Assembly: GCF_900155425.1 (NCBI RefSeq)
Contig: NZ_LT700192.1
Coordinates: 1-64,000 of the forward strand
Direction of reading: 5' to 3'
From: Parabacteroides massiliensis
Lineage (GTDB): Bacteria > Bacteroidota > Bacteroidia > Bacteroidales > Tannerellaceae
Length of the DNA: 64,000 nucleotides
Below are positions 56,554 through 64,000 of this stretch, piece after piece (within the stretch, counting starts at the first letter, position 1; each line of letters starts with the position of its first letter). The notes under the pieces are model-generated. The model had not been told where the DNA came from, did no database searches, and saw only the letters and a program-made list of their open reading frames with translations. The position numbers and the translations under genes are program-made.

Positions 56554-57090
56554 TCAACGGGAAGGGCGGACCGAGAAACCGATTTCCTGTATTCCTTTCA
56601 GGGCATCGTCACGCATTCCTTGGCGGAAACTGAATGTATATTGCCCGGCATACGGGAATTTGTATCGCGAATGAATGGGAAAGCTGCTTTGATATAAAGA
56701 AATGCCATGTCCGTGCCATTTGCCGAATTCATCGGCAAGCATACATTCGATAGTGTCCCGACGAAGCGGGCCGATCGGCCGCTCTTCACTACAGAAAAGC
56801 CATAAGTTCTGATAAGGGTACAAATTATTGTTCCTTACTTCCAGTGTCAGGTCGTAAGGAACAGATATATCTTTCACCTCGAAAGTGAAATAGTATTCCT
56901 TGTCCTTTTCCCACGTAATGTCGTTGATCGCCTGATACTGGTCGTATAAGGCCGGGTTTTCGCAGGAAAAGAACAGGAAACAAGTCAGTGCGGTAATGAT
57001 TCCTTTAAGCTTCCGGCTTTGTGTTCGGCTTGCTTTCCGGCTTGGAGTCCGGTTTGGCAGCGGGCTTAGCTTGTTGCTGAGGTTTGTCAT
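56554..57090 (-). CDS. gldH: Gliding-motility lipoprotein GldH
   Basis: The 178-residue protein has a lipobox (TALTCFLFFSC) with Cys near residue 43, then the GldH signature segments YDQYQAINDITWEKDKEYYFTFEVKDISVPYDLTLEVRNNNLYPYQNLWLF and HGHGISLYQSSFPIHSRYKFPYAGQYTFSFRQGMRDDALKGIQEIGF. The basic 30-residue leader before the lipobox is unusually long. It overlaps 86 bp of the upstream ricT-like gene. No shorter ATG/GTG/TTG start exists before the lipobox. In non-gliding Bacteroidales, GldH homologues are general envelope proteins. Confidence 0.9.
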   Translation of the reverse strand: MTNLSNKLSPLPNRTPSRKASRTQSRKLKGIITALTCFLFFSCENPALYDQYQAINDITWEKDKEYYFTFEVKDISVPYDLTLEVRNNNLYPYQNLWLFCSEERPIGPLRRDTIECMLADEFGKWHGHGISLYQSSFPIHSRYKFPYAGQYTFSFRQGMRDDALKGIQEIGFSVRPSR

Positions 57091-58408
57091 TATTCGGTTG
57101 CTTATCGTTATTTACTCGGTTCGGACGCGGTCTGTTACGGTTACGGTTTCCGTTCTTGCTACCGTTTCCTTTTCCGTTTTTATTTTCGTTACCGTTGTTG
57201 ACGTTCGCTTTTTCTCCGTTGGCGGGTTTGTTGTTCCCTTCGTTGCCATTGTTGGTTGCGGCTTCTTTCGGAAGGTTTTCCTTGTTGCCGTTATTTTCCT
57301 TGTTGCCGTTTCCACTGCGTCTCTTTTTCTTCTTTTTCAGGGAAGAATCGAAACGGGTAACACTGTCCTGTCCCAAGATATCCTGCGCATCGCGTTTAGG
57401 CGGTTGCGGTTTGGTATCGGCTTCGAGCGTGACGGGCTTCATGCCTTTCTTGTTCATGTTGATCACGTCGAAGGCACGGCTGGCCGGGATCGTAACCAAA
57501 TTGGCTGCGAAAGATTTATCTGTAGAGTAGGTGATTTCCCGTTTGAAGATATCCGTTTTAAAGTGATAATAGGTATTGTCTTTTGTCTCCAGTACCACTT
57601 CGCGGGACGGTAAACGCTTTTGTGCTTCCACATAGGTGTCTACTTCGTAGTTGATGCAACATTTCAGCTTGGCGCATTGGCCGGCCAACTTTTGGGGATT
57701 CATGGAAATATCCTGATAGCGGGCGGCTCCGGTAGCAACCGACACGAAACTCGTCATCCAACTTGAGCAGCACAATTCGCGTCCGCAAGGACCGATACCG
57801 CCGATACGTCCGGCTTCCTGGCGGGCGCCGATCTGCTTCATTTCGATGCGGACCCGGAAGGCTTCGGCAAGTACTTTGATCAACTGGCGGAAGTCGACAC
57901 GCTCGTCGGCAATATAATAAAAGATTGCCTTGTTGCCGTCACCCTGGTATTCAACGTCCCCGATCTTCATATTCAGTCCTAAGTCGGCCGCGATCTGTCG
58001 TGAACGGATCATCGTGGCATGTTCCTTAGCCTTCGCCTCTTCATATTTCTCGATATCGGTCGGTTTGGCTTTGCGATAAACTTTCTTAGGCTCATAACCT
58101 TCGCCGGTGCGGACATTGTTCTTTTTCATCTGAAGGAGGACGAGTTTGCCGGTCAGTGTCACGGTCCCGATGTCATGTCCGGGGCTGGCTTCCACTGCGA
58201 CTAAATCTCCTTTTTCCAGAGGTATTTTGGAACTGTTGAGGTAATACCCTTTACGGGTGTTCTTAAACTGTACTTCCACGTAATCGGTTGCGTTTGCCGC
58301 ATCGGGCACGTCGCAAAGCCAATCATAGGTATTCAGTTTATTATTTTGTATCTTGCTGCATCCCTTTTTACCCATGCAGCAACTTCCTGTATTTAATTTA
58401 AAATCCAT
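57005..58408 (-). CDS. ricT: PSP1-domain (RicT/YaaT-like) protein with Asn/Lys/Pro-rich tail
   Basis: Start at MDFKLNTGSCCMGKKGC (58408) gives 467 residues. The N-terminal ~300 residues have Cys clusters (GSCCMGKKGC; GPCGRELCCSSWM; GQCAKLKCCINYE) and the PSP1 core (VEVQFKNTRKGYYLNSSKIPLEKGDLVAVEASPGHDIGTVTLTG). In other bacteria the homologue is part of a [4Fe-4S] protein complex that affects RNase Y. The last ~130 residues are low-complexity, rich in Asn, Lys, Glu, Arg and Pro (NGNK and KP repeats), unlike the core, and overlap gldH by 86 bp. Located in the cytosol. Confidence 0.88.
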   Translation of the reverse strand: MDFKLNTGSCCMGKKGCSKIQNNKLNTYDWLCDVPDAANATDYVEVQFKNTRKGYYLNSSKIPLEKGDLVAVEASPGHDIGTVTLTGKLVLLQMKKNNVRTGEGYEPKKVYRKAKPTDIEKYEEAKAKEHATMIRSRQIAADLGLNMKIGDVEYQGDGNKAIFYYIADERVDFRQLIKVLAEAFRVRIEMKQIGARQEAGRIGGIGPCGRELCCSSWMTSFVSVATGAARYQDISMNPQKLAGQCAKLKCCINYEVDTYVEAQKRLPSREVVLETKDNTYYHFKTDIFKREITYSTDKSFAANLVTIPASRAFDVINMNKKGMKPVTLEADTKPQPPKRDAQDILGQDSVTRFDSSLKKKKKRRSGNGNKENNGNKENLPKEAATNNGNEGNNKPANGEKANVNNGNENKNGKGNGSKNGNRNRNRPRPNRVNNDKQPNNDKPQQQAKPAAKPDSKPESKPNTKPEA

Positions 58409-58506
58409 TTGTCCGGTATATATATAATGTATGTATAGTGTGTACAATTACGCAAAAATACGTAAAATATTTGGTTCGTAGCAAATGTAGAATGAATTAT
58501 AAAGAG

Positions 58507-58540
58507 AAAGGGCAAAACAGAAAACTCCGTTTTGCCCTTT
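58507..58540 (-). terminator. Terminator of the serine palmitoyltransferase gene
   Basis: The arms AAAGGGCAAAAC (58507-58518) and GTTTTGCCCTTT (58529-58540) form a perfect 12-bp stem with a 10-nt loop, 24 bp beyond the minus-strand stop of spt. Confidence 0.8.
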
Positions 58541-58563
58541 TCTTTATCATGACCCGTACTGAT

Positions 58564-59751
58564 TTATTTAACCAGCCCGTGGTTTTTGAATACTTTGTGA
58601 ATTGCTTCCAATGCGTAGTTGAGCTGTTCGATCGTGTGAGTCGCCATCAGTGAGAAGCGGATCAGCGTATCTTCAGGCGCAACAGCCGGAGAAACTACCG
58701 GGTTTACGAAAATACCGGCTTCGAATAATTCTTTTACAATCAGGAATGTCAGATCGTTGTCGCGGATAAACAACGGGATGATCGGCGTTGAAGTATGACC
58801 GATTTCACAGCCCATGTTGCGGAATCCATCCAATGCATAGTGAGTCAGTTTCCACAGATGCTCGATGCGTTCAGGTTCGCTCAACATGATATCGAGTGCC
58901 GCACCGGCAGCAGCAGTAGCGGCAGGAGTGTTGCTTGCACTGAATATATAGGAGCGGGAATTGTGACGGAGATAATTGATTGTCTCTTTATCCGAGGCGA
59001 TGAAACCGCCGATAGAAGCAAGTGACTTGCTGAATGTACCCATGATCAGGTCTACATCGTCAGTCACACCGAAGTGATTACAAGTTCCCCGGCCGTGATC
59101 GCCCAAAACACCCAGGCCGTGAGCTTCGTCAACCATTACGCTTGCATTATATTTCTTAGCCAACGCCACGATTTCCGGTAATTTGGCAATGTCGCCTTCC
59201 ATACTGAACACACCGTCGATAACGATCAGCTTCACTTTGTCGGGTTCGCATTTCTGGAGCTGCTTTTCCAGAGACTCAATGTCGTTATGTTTGTATTTCA
59301 GTTTGGTGGAGAAAGAAAGACGGTGTCCTTCAATGATAGATGCATGATCCAACTCGTCCCAGATGATATAGTCTTCACGTCCTGTCAGGCAGGATACTAC
59401 ACCTAAGTTTACCTGAAATCCAGTAGAATAAACAATGGCATCTTCCTTACCGACAAATTCGGCCAGACGTTTTTCCAACTGAATGTGCAAATCCAGCGTT
59501 CCGTTCAGGAAACGCGAACCGGCACAACCCGTACCATATTTCTTAATGGCATCAATAGCTGCCTCTTTTACTTTCGGATGGTTTGTCAGGCCTAAATAGG
59601 CATTAGAACCAAACATCAGGACCTTTTTACCGCTGATCGTTACTTCTGTATCCTGATCACTTTCAATCATTCTGAAGTATGGATAAATTCCTGCGGCCAT
59701 GGCCCGTTGAGGAGCATCGTACTTTGATAGTTTCTCTTGTAAAAGTTTCAT
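58564..59751 (-). CDS. spt: Serine palmitoyltransferase (alpha-oxoamine synthase family)
   Basis: The 395-residue PLP enzyme belongs to the AOS family (KBL, BioF, HemA, SPT). It contains KVLMFGSNAYLGLTNHPKV, GTGCAGSRFLNGTLDLHIQLE, DHASIIEG, DGVFSMEGDIAKLP, VMVDEAHGLGVLG (PLP ring contacts) and the lysine segment MGTFSKSLASIGGF near residue 240. The sequence follows the sphingolipid-forming enzyme of Bacteroides and Parabacteroides more than 2-amino-3-ketobutyrate ligase, in particular the start MKLLQEKLSKYD. It condenses serine with an acyl-CoA to start sphingolipid synthesis. It is divergent from a lipid kinase gene. KBL remains an alternative. Confidence 0.85.
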   Translation of the reverse strand: MKLLQEKLSKYDAPQRAMAAGIYPYFRMIESDQDTEVTISGKKVLMFGSNAYLGLTNHPKVKEAAIDAIKKYGTGCAGSRFLNGTLDLHIQLEKRLAEFVGKEDAIVYSTGFQVNLGVVSCLTGREDYIIWDELDHASIIEGHRLSFSTKLKYKHNDIESLEKQLQKCEPDKVKLIVIDGVFSMEGDIAKLPEIVALAKKYNASVMVDEAHGLGVLGDHGRGTCNHFGVTDDVDLIMGTFSKSLASIGGFIASDKETINYLRHNSRSYIFSASNTPAATAAAGAALDIMLSEPERIEHLWKLTHYALDGFRNMGCEIGHTSTPIIPLFIRDNDLTFLIVKELFEAGIFVNPVVSPAVAPEDTLIRFSLMATHTIEQLNYALEAIHKVFKNHGLVK

Positions 59752-59850
59752 ATTATAATTAACAGAGAATGATTTTCTCGCTACGTTGTTATTCTAAAAG
59801 AATCCGGATTTGCTTACTACATAATATTTATGTTTCGGCAAATCCAGCTG

Positions 59851-59858
59851 CAAAAGTA
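59851..59858 (-). promoter_or_regulatory. -7 promoter box of spt
   Basis: The minus strand reads TACTTTTG, matching TAnnTTTG, about 100 bp upstream of the start, so the leader is long. Confidence 0.4.
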
Positions 59859-59911
59859 GTAAAAAAATAACTTATAGTAGCCGAAATGCTTTAAAAGTTT
59901 TACAAAAGCAT

Positions 59912-59919
59912 TATTTTTG
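59912..59919 (+). promoter_or_regulatory. -7 promoter box of the lipid kinase gene
   Basis: TATTTTTG matches TAnnTTTG, 26 bp upstream of the ATG at 59946. Confidence 0.45.
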
Positions 59920-59945
59920 TCCCTTCAAAGTAAGTAACAGTTAGA

Positions 59946-60917
59946 ATGGAGGGACAAGCAATCAGCATACAGGCCATTATAAATCCGATATCGGGTGTCG
60001 GTTCGAAAAGGAAGATTCCGAAAATGATTGAGACTGCATTTGCGGGCGGAAATAGAAGTGTGGAAATTTCTTTTACGGAATATCCCGGGCATGCCAGCGA
60101 ATTGACGCGGCAAGCACTTGAGAAAGGTGCTAATTGTGTGATTGCCGTCGGGGGAGACGGAACTGTGAACGAGATAGCCCGTGCCATGCTCCATTCGGAT
60201 GCTGTGTTAGGAATTATCCCGAAAGGTTCCGGCAACGGCCTGGCACGTGAATTACATATTCCGATGGATGCACGCCGGGCGATCGACCTGATAGCAAAAG
60301 GGCACATTTCGACAATTGACTGTTGCAAGGCGAACGGACGTATTTTTTTCTGTACCTGCGGAGTCGGTTTTGATGCGGCGGTCAGTCAGAAGTTTGCCGG
60401 AGAGAAACGCCGCGGGTCACTCACTTATATAAAGAACACGGTGGAGGAATATCTGAGTTACCGGCCCGAACCTTATGAACTTTTGATCGATAACCAGACG
60501 GTCAAGGAAAAGGCGTTTCTGGTGGCTTGCGGAAATGCTTCCCAATATGGTAATAATGCGTTTATCGCCCCCCATGCCAATATTCAGGATGGTGAGATGG
60601 ACATAACGATCCTTTCTCCTTTCGGGCCGTTGGACATAGCGCCCTTGGCGATCCAATTGTTTACGAAGCAGATCGACCGGAATAGCAAGATCAAGACATT
60701 CAAAGGAAAAGAGGTTACGATCATCCGCCAGAAGCCGGGAGTCATGCATCTGGACGGCGAACCAGTCATGGCAGACAGCCGGATCGAGATATCCGTTCTT
60801 CCTAAATCATTGAATGTATTGACTCCCGAAACTGTTTCCTTTACGGAAGAGGTGCAGAACCTGTTTGGCGAAGTAACCCGCTTCTTCGATAAGAAACTCC
60901 CTTACATCTTCAGATAA
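59946..60917 (+). CDS. YegS/DgkB-type lipid kinase
   Basis: The 323-residue protein belongs to the diacylglycerol/sphingosine-kinase family. IINPISGVGSKRKIPKM (residue ~6) and VIAVGGDGTVNEIARAML (~63, the GGDGT nucleotide motif) are followed by LGIIPKGSGNGLARELHIP. The C-terminal half is the beta-sandwich lipid-binding domain (DGEMDITILSPFGP, VMHLDGEPVM). It phosphorylates a lipid hydroxyl with ATP at the membrane. Divergence from the serine palmitoyltransferase gene suggests a sphingoid-base or ceramide kinase role, but diacylglycerol is also possible. Its 3' end overlaps the convergent methyltransferase by 16 bp. Confidence 0.9.
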   Translation: MEGQAISIQAIINPISGVGSKRKIPKMIETAFAGGNRSVEISFTEYPGHASELTRQALEKGANCVIAVGGDGTVNEIARAMLHSDAVLGIIPKGSGNGLARELHIPMDARRAIDLIAKGHISTIDCCKANGRIFFCTCGVGFDAAVSQKFAGEKRRGSLTYIKNTVEEYLSYRPEPYELLIDNQTVKEKAFLVACGNASQYGNNAFIAPHANIQDGEMDITILSPFGPLDIAPLAIQLFTKQIDRNSKIKTFKGKEVTIIRQKPGVMHLDGEPVMADSRIEISVLPKSLNVLTPETVSFTEEVQNLFGEVTRFFDKKLPYIFR

Positions 60918-61618
60918 AAATCTTTGGTCAGGCTGATATACTCGTCGGTGTATTGATGCCTTGCAATCTCGATGGTCAGTTGGTCGGAGCATGTGAAAGG
61001 AGTGGTCGATTCTGCCGTCAGTTCGACTAACAACCGTTTCGGCTCGGCACCGGGCACGGGAATGACGGAGGTCTCTTTCGATAGAAACAGATGGTATGTC
61101 CGGATGCAATCCGCAAGACGTTCTTTTTGATCGTAGGGCAAGATGAGAGCGATGCGTCCCTGCGGGGCAAGCAGTTTTCGGCTGTCCTGCAACAAATCTT
61201 CCAATGTCAGCGTGTCGGTATGGCGGGCCGTGTTTCGCTTCCGGTCGGGACATTTCAACGAGTCGACGAAATAAGGGGGATTGGATACAATCAGGTCATA
61301 TAGATTCGTGCCGGCTTGTGCGAAATCGGCCAAGGCGGAATGCCGGACATTTATCCGTCCGGCAAAGGAAGAAGATTCTGTGTTTTCCTGTGCCTGGAGG
61401 CAAGCATCGGCATCTATGTCGATGGCGTCGATAACAGCTTTGCTGCGTTGTGCCAACATCAGGGCGATCAGTCCGGTTCCTGTTCCGATGTCCAGTATGC
61501 GGTTGCATGATTCTATTCCGGCCCATGCTCCGAGCAGAACACCGTCGGTCCCTACTTTCATCGCACATTTATCATGGCGGATGGTAAACTGTTTGAATTG
61601 GAAAAAAGGATTTGACAT
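60902..61618 (-). CDS. trmN6: tRNA1(Val) adenine-37 N6-methyltransferase-like protein
   Basis: The start at ATG 61618 (MSNPFFQFKQFTIRHDKCAMKV) gives 238 residues; an ATG four codons upstream falls in the repeat tract. The SAM fold shows ILDIGTGTGLIALMLAQRS (motif I) and DLIVSNPPYFV (the NPPY motif of N6-adenine methyltransferases), with AMKVGTDGVLLGAWA near residue 19 typical of the TrmN6/YfiC family. It methylates A37 of valine tRNA in E. coli. The 3' end overlaps the lipid kinase gene by 16 bp. A heptad array lies directly upstream. Confidence 0.9.
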   Translation of the reverse strand: MSNPFFQFKQFTIRHDKCAMKVGTDGVLLGAWAGIESCNRILDIGTGTGLIALMLAQRSKAVIDAIDIDADACLQAQENTESSSFAGRINVRHSALADFAQAGTNLYDLIVSNPPYFVDSLKCPDRKRNTARHTDTLTLEDLLQDSRKLLAPQGRIALILPYDQKERLADCIRTYHLFLSKETSVIPVPGAEPKRLLVELTAESTTPFTCSDQLTIEIARHQYTDEYISLTKDFYLKM

Positions 61619-61620
61619 AG

Positions 61621-61702
61621 CAATTGACAATTAGTAATTGACAATTGACAATTGGTGTGGACTGAGTAATTGTTCATAGTCACATGGTCCATTGTCAATT
61701 GT
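61621..61702 (-). repeat. 7-bp repeat array before trmN6
   Basis: On the minus strand TCAATTG, TCAATTA, CTAATTG and TCAATTG end 3 bp before the ATG at 61618. A short inverted copy (CCATTGTCAATTG) lies at 61689-61701 on the plus strand. Together they could form a hairpin across the leader. Confidence 0.7.
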
Positions 61703-61708
61703 TTTGTG

Positions 61709-61716
61709 CAAAAGTA
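61709..61716 (-). promoter_or_regulatory. -7 promoter box of trmN6
   Basis: The minus strand reads TACTTTTG, matching TAnnTTTG. The leader to 61618 would include the heptad array. Confidence 0.45.
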
Positions 61717-61738
61717 GTCGGATTTGAGTTAAAAACAG

Positions 61739-61746
61739 TAACTTTG
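61739..61746 (+). promoter_or_regulatory. -7 promoter box of lon
   Basis: TAACTTTG matches TAnnTTTG, 68 bp upstream of the ATG at 61815. A short ATG frame of five codons (61801-61818) overlaps the lon start. Confidence 0.45.
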
Positions 61747-61814
61747 GCACGTTTATTGTATAAAATAGAATTGCGGGTGATAAATGAATATTCCGCAACT
61801 ATGACAAAGAATAT

Positions 61815-64000
61815 ATGAAGAAAGATAAAGTAACGATGTTTGCCGAGGAGTCGTACAACGACTTGGATGATAATATTGGTATCGTAATGCCTATCCTCAC
61901 GGATTGTGATGTTGATGAAGACTTTACTGAAGGAATGGAAAAGGTGGGAGAGGAACTGCCTATTCTTCCGCTTCGGAATATGGTGTTGTTTCCGGGGGTA
62001 GCTATGCCGGTCATGATAGGGCGTCCTAAATCCATGCGCTTGATTAAGGAGGCAGCCCATAAGAAAAGCCTGATCGGAGTGGTTTGCCAGAAGGATATGG
62101 ATACGGAAGACCCGAAGATAGAAGATCTGTATACGACAGGAGTAGTGGCAGACATTGTCCGTGTGCTCGAAATGCCGGACGGAACGACGACCGTGATCCT
62201 GCAAGGAAAGAAGCGTTTCCAACTGGAAGAACTTTCTACTTACGATCCCTACCTGACCGGAAAGATCAAACTGCTCGAAGACGTCATGCCGGACAAGTCC
62301 GATCGTGAATTCGAAGCACTTGTCTCGACTATCAAGGATTTGACAATCAAGATGCTCGGTGCTACATCCGAGCCGCCTCGCGACTTGATATTTTCAATAC
62401 GGAATAACAAAAATATTCTTTACCTGATTAATTTCTCTTGTTGTAACGTTCCCAACGGATCGTCGGAAAAACAAGATCTGTTGTTGATCGGTAACCTGAA
62501 AGACCGTGCATACCGTCTTTTGTTCATCTTGAACCGGGAGTATCAGTTGGTGGAATTGAAAACATCCATCCAGATGAAGACGCACGAGGATATAAACCAG
62601 CAGCAGAAAGAATATTTCCTCCAACAGCAGATCAAGACAATCCAGGAAGAACTGGGCGGAAACATCAATGAGTTGGAGATAAAGGAACTGCGTGAGAAGG
62701 CAGCCCGGAAAAAATGGCCGCCTGCTGTGGCCGAAACATTTGAGAAAGAGGTTCGCAAGCTGGAACGCCTGCATCCGCAATCTCCTGATTTTTCCATCCA
62801 GACACAATATGTACAGACGATCGTCAATCTGCCATGGAACGAATACAGCAAAGATAATTTCAATCTTGCCCATGCGCAGAAAGTCTTGGATCGCGACCAT
62901 TATGGGCTGGAAAAGGTGAAAGAACGTATCATCGAACATTTGGCCGTACTGAAGCTGAAGGGAGATATGAAGTCGCCCATAATCTGCCTGTTCGGACCTC
63001 CGGGAGTCGGCAAGACTTCGTTGGGAAAATCGATCGCAGAAGCCTTGCACCGTAAGTATGTCCGGGTCTCGTTGGGCGGCCTGCATGACGAAGCGGAGAT
63101 ACGCGGTCATCGTCGTACCTATATCGGCGCGATGTCCGGACGTATCATCCAGAATCTCCAGAAAGCCGGAACTTCAAACCCTGTGTTTATTCTTGACGAG
63201 ATCGACAAGGTGACGAATGATTTCAAAGGCGATCCCGCTTCCGCTTTGCTTGAGGTGTTGGATCCGGAGCAGAACAACGCTTTCCATGACAATTATTTGG
63301 ATATAGATTATGACCTGAGCAAAGTTATGTTTATCGCGACCGCCAATAACCTGAACACGATTTCCCAGCCGTTGCTGGACCGTATGGAGCTGATCGAGGT
63401 GAGTGGCTATATCATGGAGGAGAAAGTAGAAATCGCTGCCCGCCATTTGGTTCCGAAGCAGTTGGAGATCCACGGTCTGTCGAAAGGCAAAGTGAAGTTC
63501 CCGAAAAAGACATTGCAGGCGATCATCGAATCCTATACCCGCGAGAGCGGTGTGCGTGAATTGGACAAAAAGATTGCCAAGATCATGCGTAAGCTGGCCC
63601 GCAAACTGGCGTCAGGAGAAGAACTTCCGGCACAGATACGTCCCGAAGACTTGCATGATTATTTGGGAGCAGTCGAATATTCGCGTGATAAATACCAGGG
63701 AAATGACTATGCCGGTGTCGTAACCGGGCTTGCTTGGACGGCTGTCGGCGGTGAAATCCTGTTTGTGGAATCCAGTTTGAGCAAAGGAAAGGGGTCGAAG
63801 CTCACTTTGACAGGTAACTTAGGTGACGTGATGAAAGAATCTGCCATGTTGGCACTCGAATATATTCATTCGCATGCCGGATTGTTCGGTATCGACGAAG
63901 ATATGTTTGAAAACTGGAATGTACATATCCATGTGCCGGAAGGAGCGATTCCGAAAGACGGTCCGAGTGCCGGTATCACGATGGTAACTTCATTGGTGTC
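61815..64000 (+). CDS. lon: ATP-dependent Lon protease, 3' end cut by window
   Basis: The frame from ATG 61815 (MKKDKVTMFAEESYND) is open through the window end, giving 728 visible residues; roughly 90 more are expected. Domains: the LON substrate-binding domain (~45-250, ELPILPLRNMVLFPG), a helical region with QQQKEYFLQQQIKTIQEELGG, the AAA+ module with Walker A FGPPGVGKTSLGK near residue 393, Walker B FILDEIDKV near 456 and LLDRMELIEVSGY, and the start of the protease domain. The nucleophilic Ser is in PKDGPSAGITM at residue 718, near the window's right edge, and the partner Lys is outside. The N-terminal extension of ~35 acidic residues is typical of Bacteroidetes Lon. Confidence 0.97.
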   Translation, partial: MKKDKVTMFAEESYNDLDDNIGIVMPILTDCDVDEDFTEGMEKVGEELPILPLRNMVLFPGVAMPVMIGRPKSMRLIKEAAHKKSLIGVVCQKDMDTEDPKIEDLYTTGVVADIVRVLEMPDGTTTVILQGKKRFQLEELSTYDPYLTGKIKLLEDVMPDKSDREFEALVSTIKDLTIKMLGATSEPPRDLIFSIRNNKNILYLINFSCCNVPNGSSEKQDLLLIGNLKDRAYRLLFILNREYQLVELKTSIQMKTHEDINQQQKEYFLQQQIKTIQEELGGNINELEIKELREKAARKKWPPAVAETFEKEVRKLERLHPQSPDFSIQTQYVQTIVNLPWNEYSKDNFNLAHAQKVLDRDHYGLEKVKERIIEHLAVLKLKGDMKSPIICLFGPPGVGKTSLGKSIAEALHRKYVRVSLGGLHDEAEIRGHRRTYIGAMSGRIIQNLQKAGTSNPVFILDEIDKVTNDFKGDPASALLEVLDPEQNNAFHDNYLDIDYDLSKVMFIATANNLNTISQPLLDRMELIEVSGYIMEEKVEIAARHLVPKQLEIHGLSKGKVKFPKKTLQAIIESYTRESGVRELDKKIAKIMRKLARKLASGEELPAQIRPEDLHDYLGAVEYSRDKYQGNDYAGVVTGLAWTAVGGEILFVESSLSKGKGSKLTLTGNLGDVMKESAMLALEYIHSHAGLFGIDEDMFENWNVHIHVPEGAIPKDGPSAGITMVTSLV

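Noticed and set aside
58564-59751. Threonine-catabolic KBL (glycine C-acetyltransferase)
   Set aside because: Sequence resembles the Bacteroides sphingolipid enzyme and no threonine dehydrogenase gene is adjacent; retained as an alternative only.
1-64000. tRNA or rRNA genes, transposase genes
   Set aside because: I read the intergenic regions on both strands and saw no cloverleaf-like sequence, rRNA segment or transposase. Small or divergent RNAs could be missed by eye.

Overview
The window looks like a chromosomal segment of a Bacteroidales bacterium, most likely a Parabacteroides or close relative. The basis is: many TAnnTTTG promoter boxes with few Shine-Dalgarno sites; a bifunctional fucokinase/GDP-fucose pyrophosphorylase (Fkp); a serine palmitoyltransferase; GldH; a PSP1/RicT protein; DUF4494, DUF4923 and DUF3256 proteins; an Mpi-type invertase; and the gene order purH-mreB-mreC-mreD-mrdA-rodA. 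The genus is an inference and no 16S gene is present.

Layout. (1) 1-2.3 kb: the 3' part of a GC-rich gene whose C-terminus looks like a diversity-generating-retroelement (DGR) variable protein, followed by two hairpins; no reverse transcriptase is in view. (2) 2.4-6.1 kb: an AT-rich accessory stretch with two unknown genes, an AraC regulator and a divergent VOC/PHP-hydrolase pair. (3) 6.2-12.8 kb: minus-strand metabolic genes (a multidomain CoA-disulfide-reductase/rhodanese/TusA/DsrE protein, a DHODH-like enzyme, YggS, DUF4494, Ndk) and an Mpi-type serine invertase. (4) 13.0-32.7 kb: fkp, convergent with a tightly packed 14-gene minus-strand polysaccharide operon. It encodes WecA, WecC, Wzx, Glf, a GT2, a Wzy-like protein, three GT4s, an alpha/alpha-toroid protein, WecG, WecB, a Wza-like protein and a Wzz. 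The gene set suggests a lipid-linked glycan started as GlcNAc-ManNAcA, as in enterobacterial common antigen, extended with galactofuranose and other sugars, then flipped, polymerised and exported. (5) 33.1-49.1 kb: housekeeping and envelope genes: acyltransferase, Crp-family regulator, NahK-like kinase, L31, fructose-bisphosphate aldolase, Pif1-like helicase, AspT-family transporter, TruA, EamA exporter, and an ECF sigma factor followed by an anti-sigma candidate and envelope genes. (6) 49.2-56.5 kb: purH and the cell-shape/elongasome operon. (7) 56.5-64 kb: gldH, ricT-like, serine palmitoyltransferase divergent from a lipid kinase, a TrmN6-like methyltransferase, and the start of lon, cut by the window edge.

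The most notable non-gene signals are four short arrays of a 7-bp unit (sense strand TCAAYTN), each ending just before a start codon in coding-strand orientation, and a 137-bp smeared copy of the end of the AspT-family gene ending in a 12-G run, which looks like an assembly or sequencing artefact. I saw no rRNA, tRNA, CRISPR array or insertion sequence.
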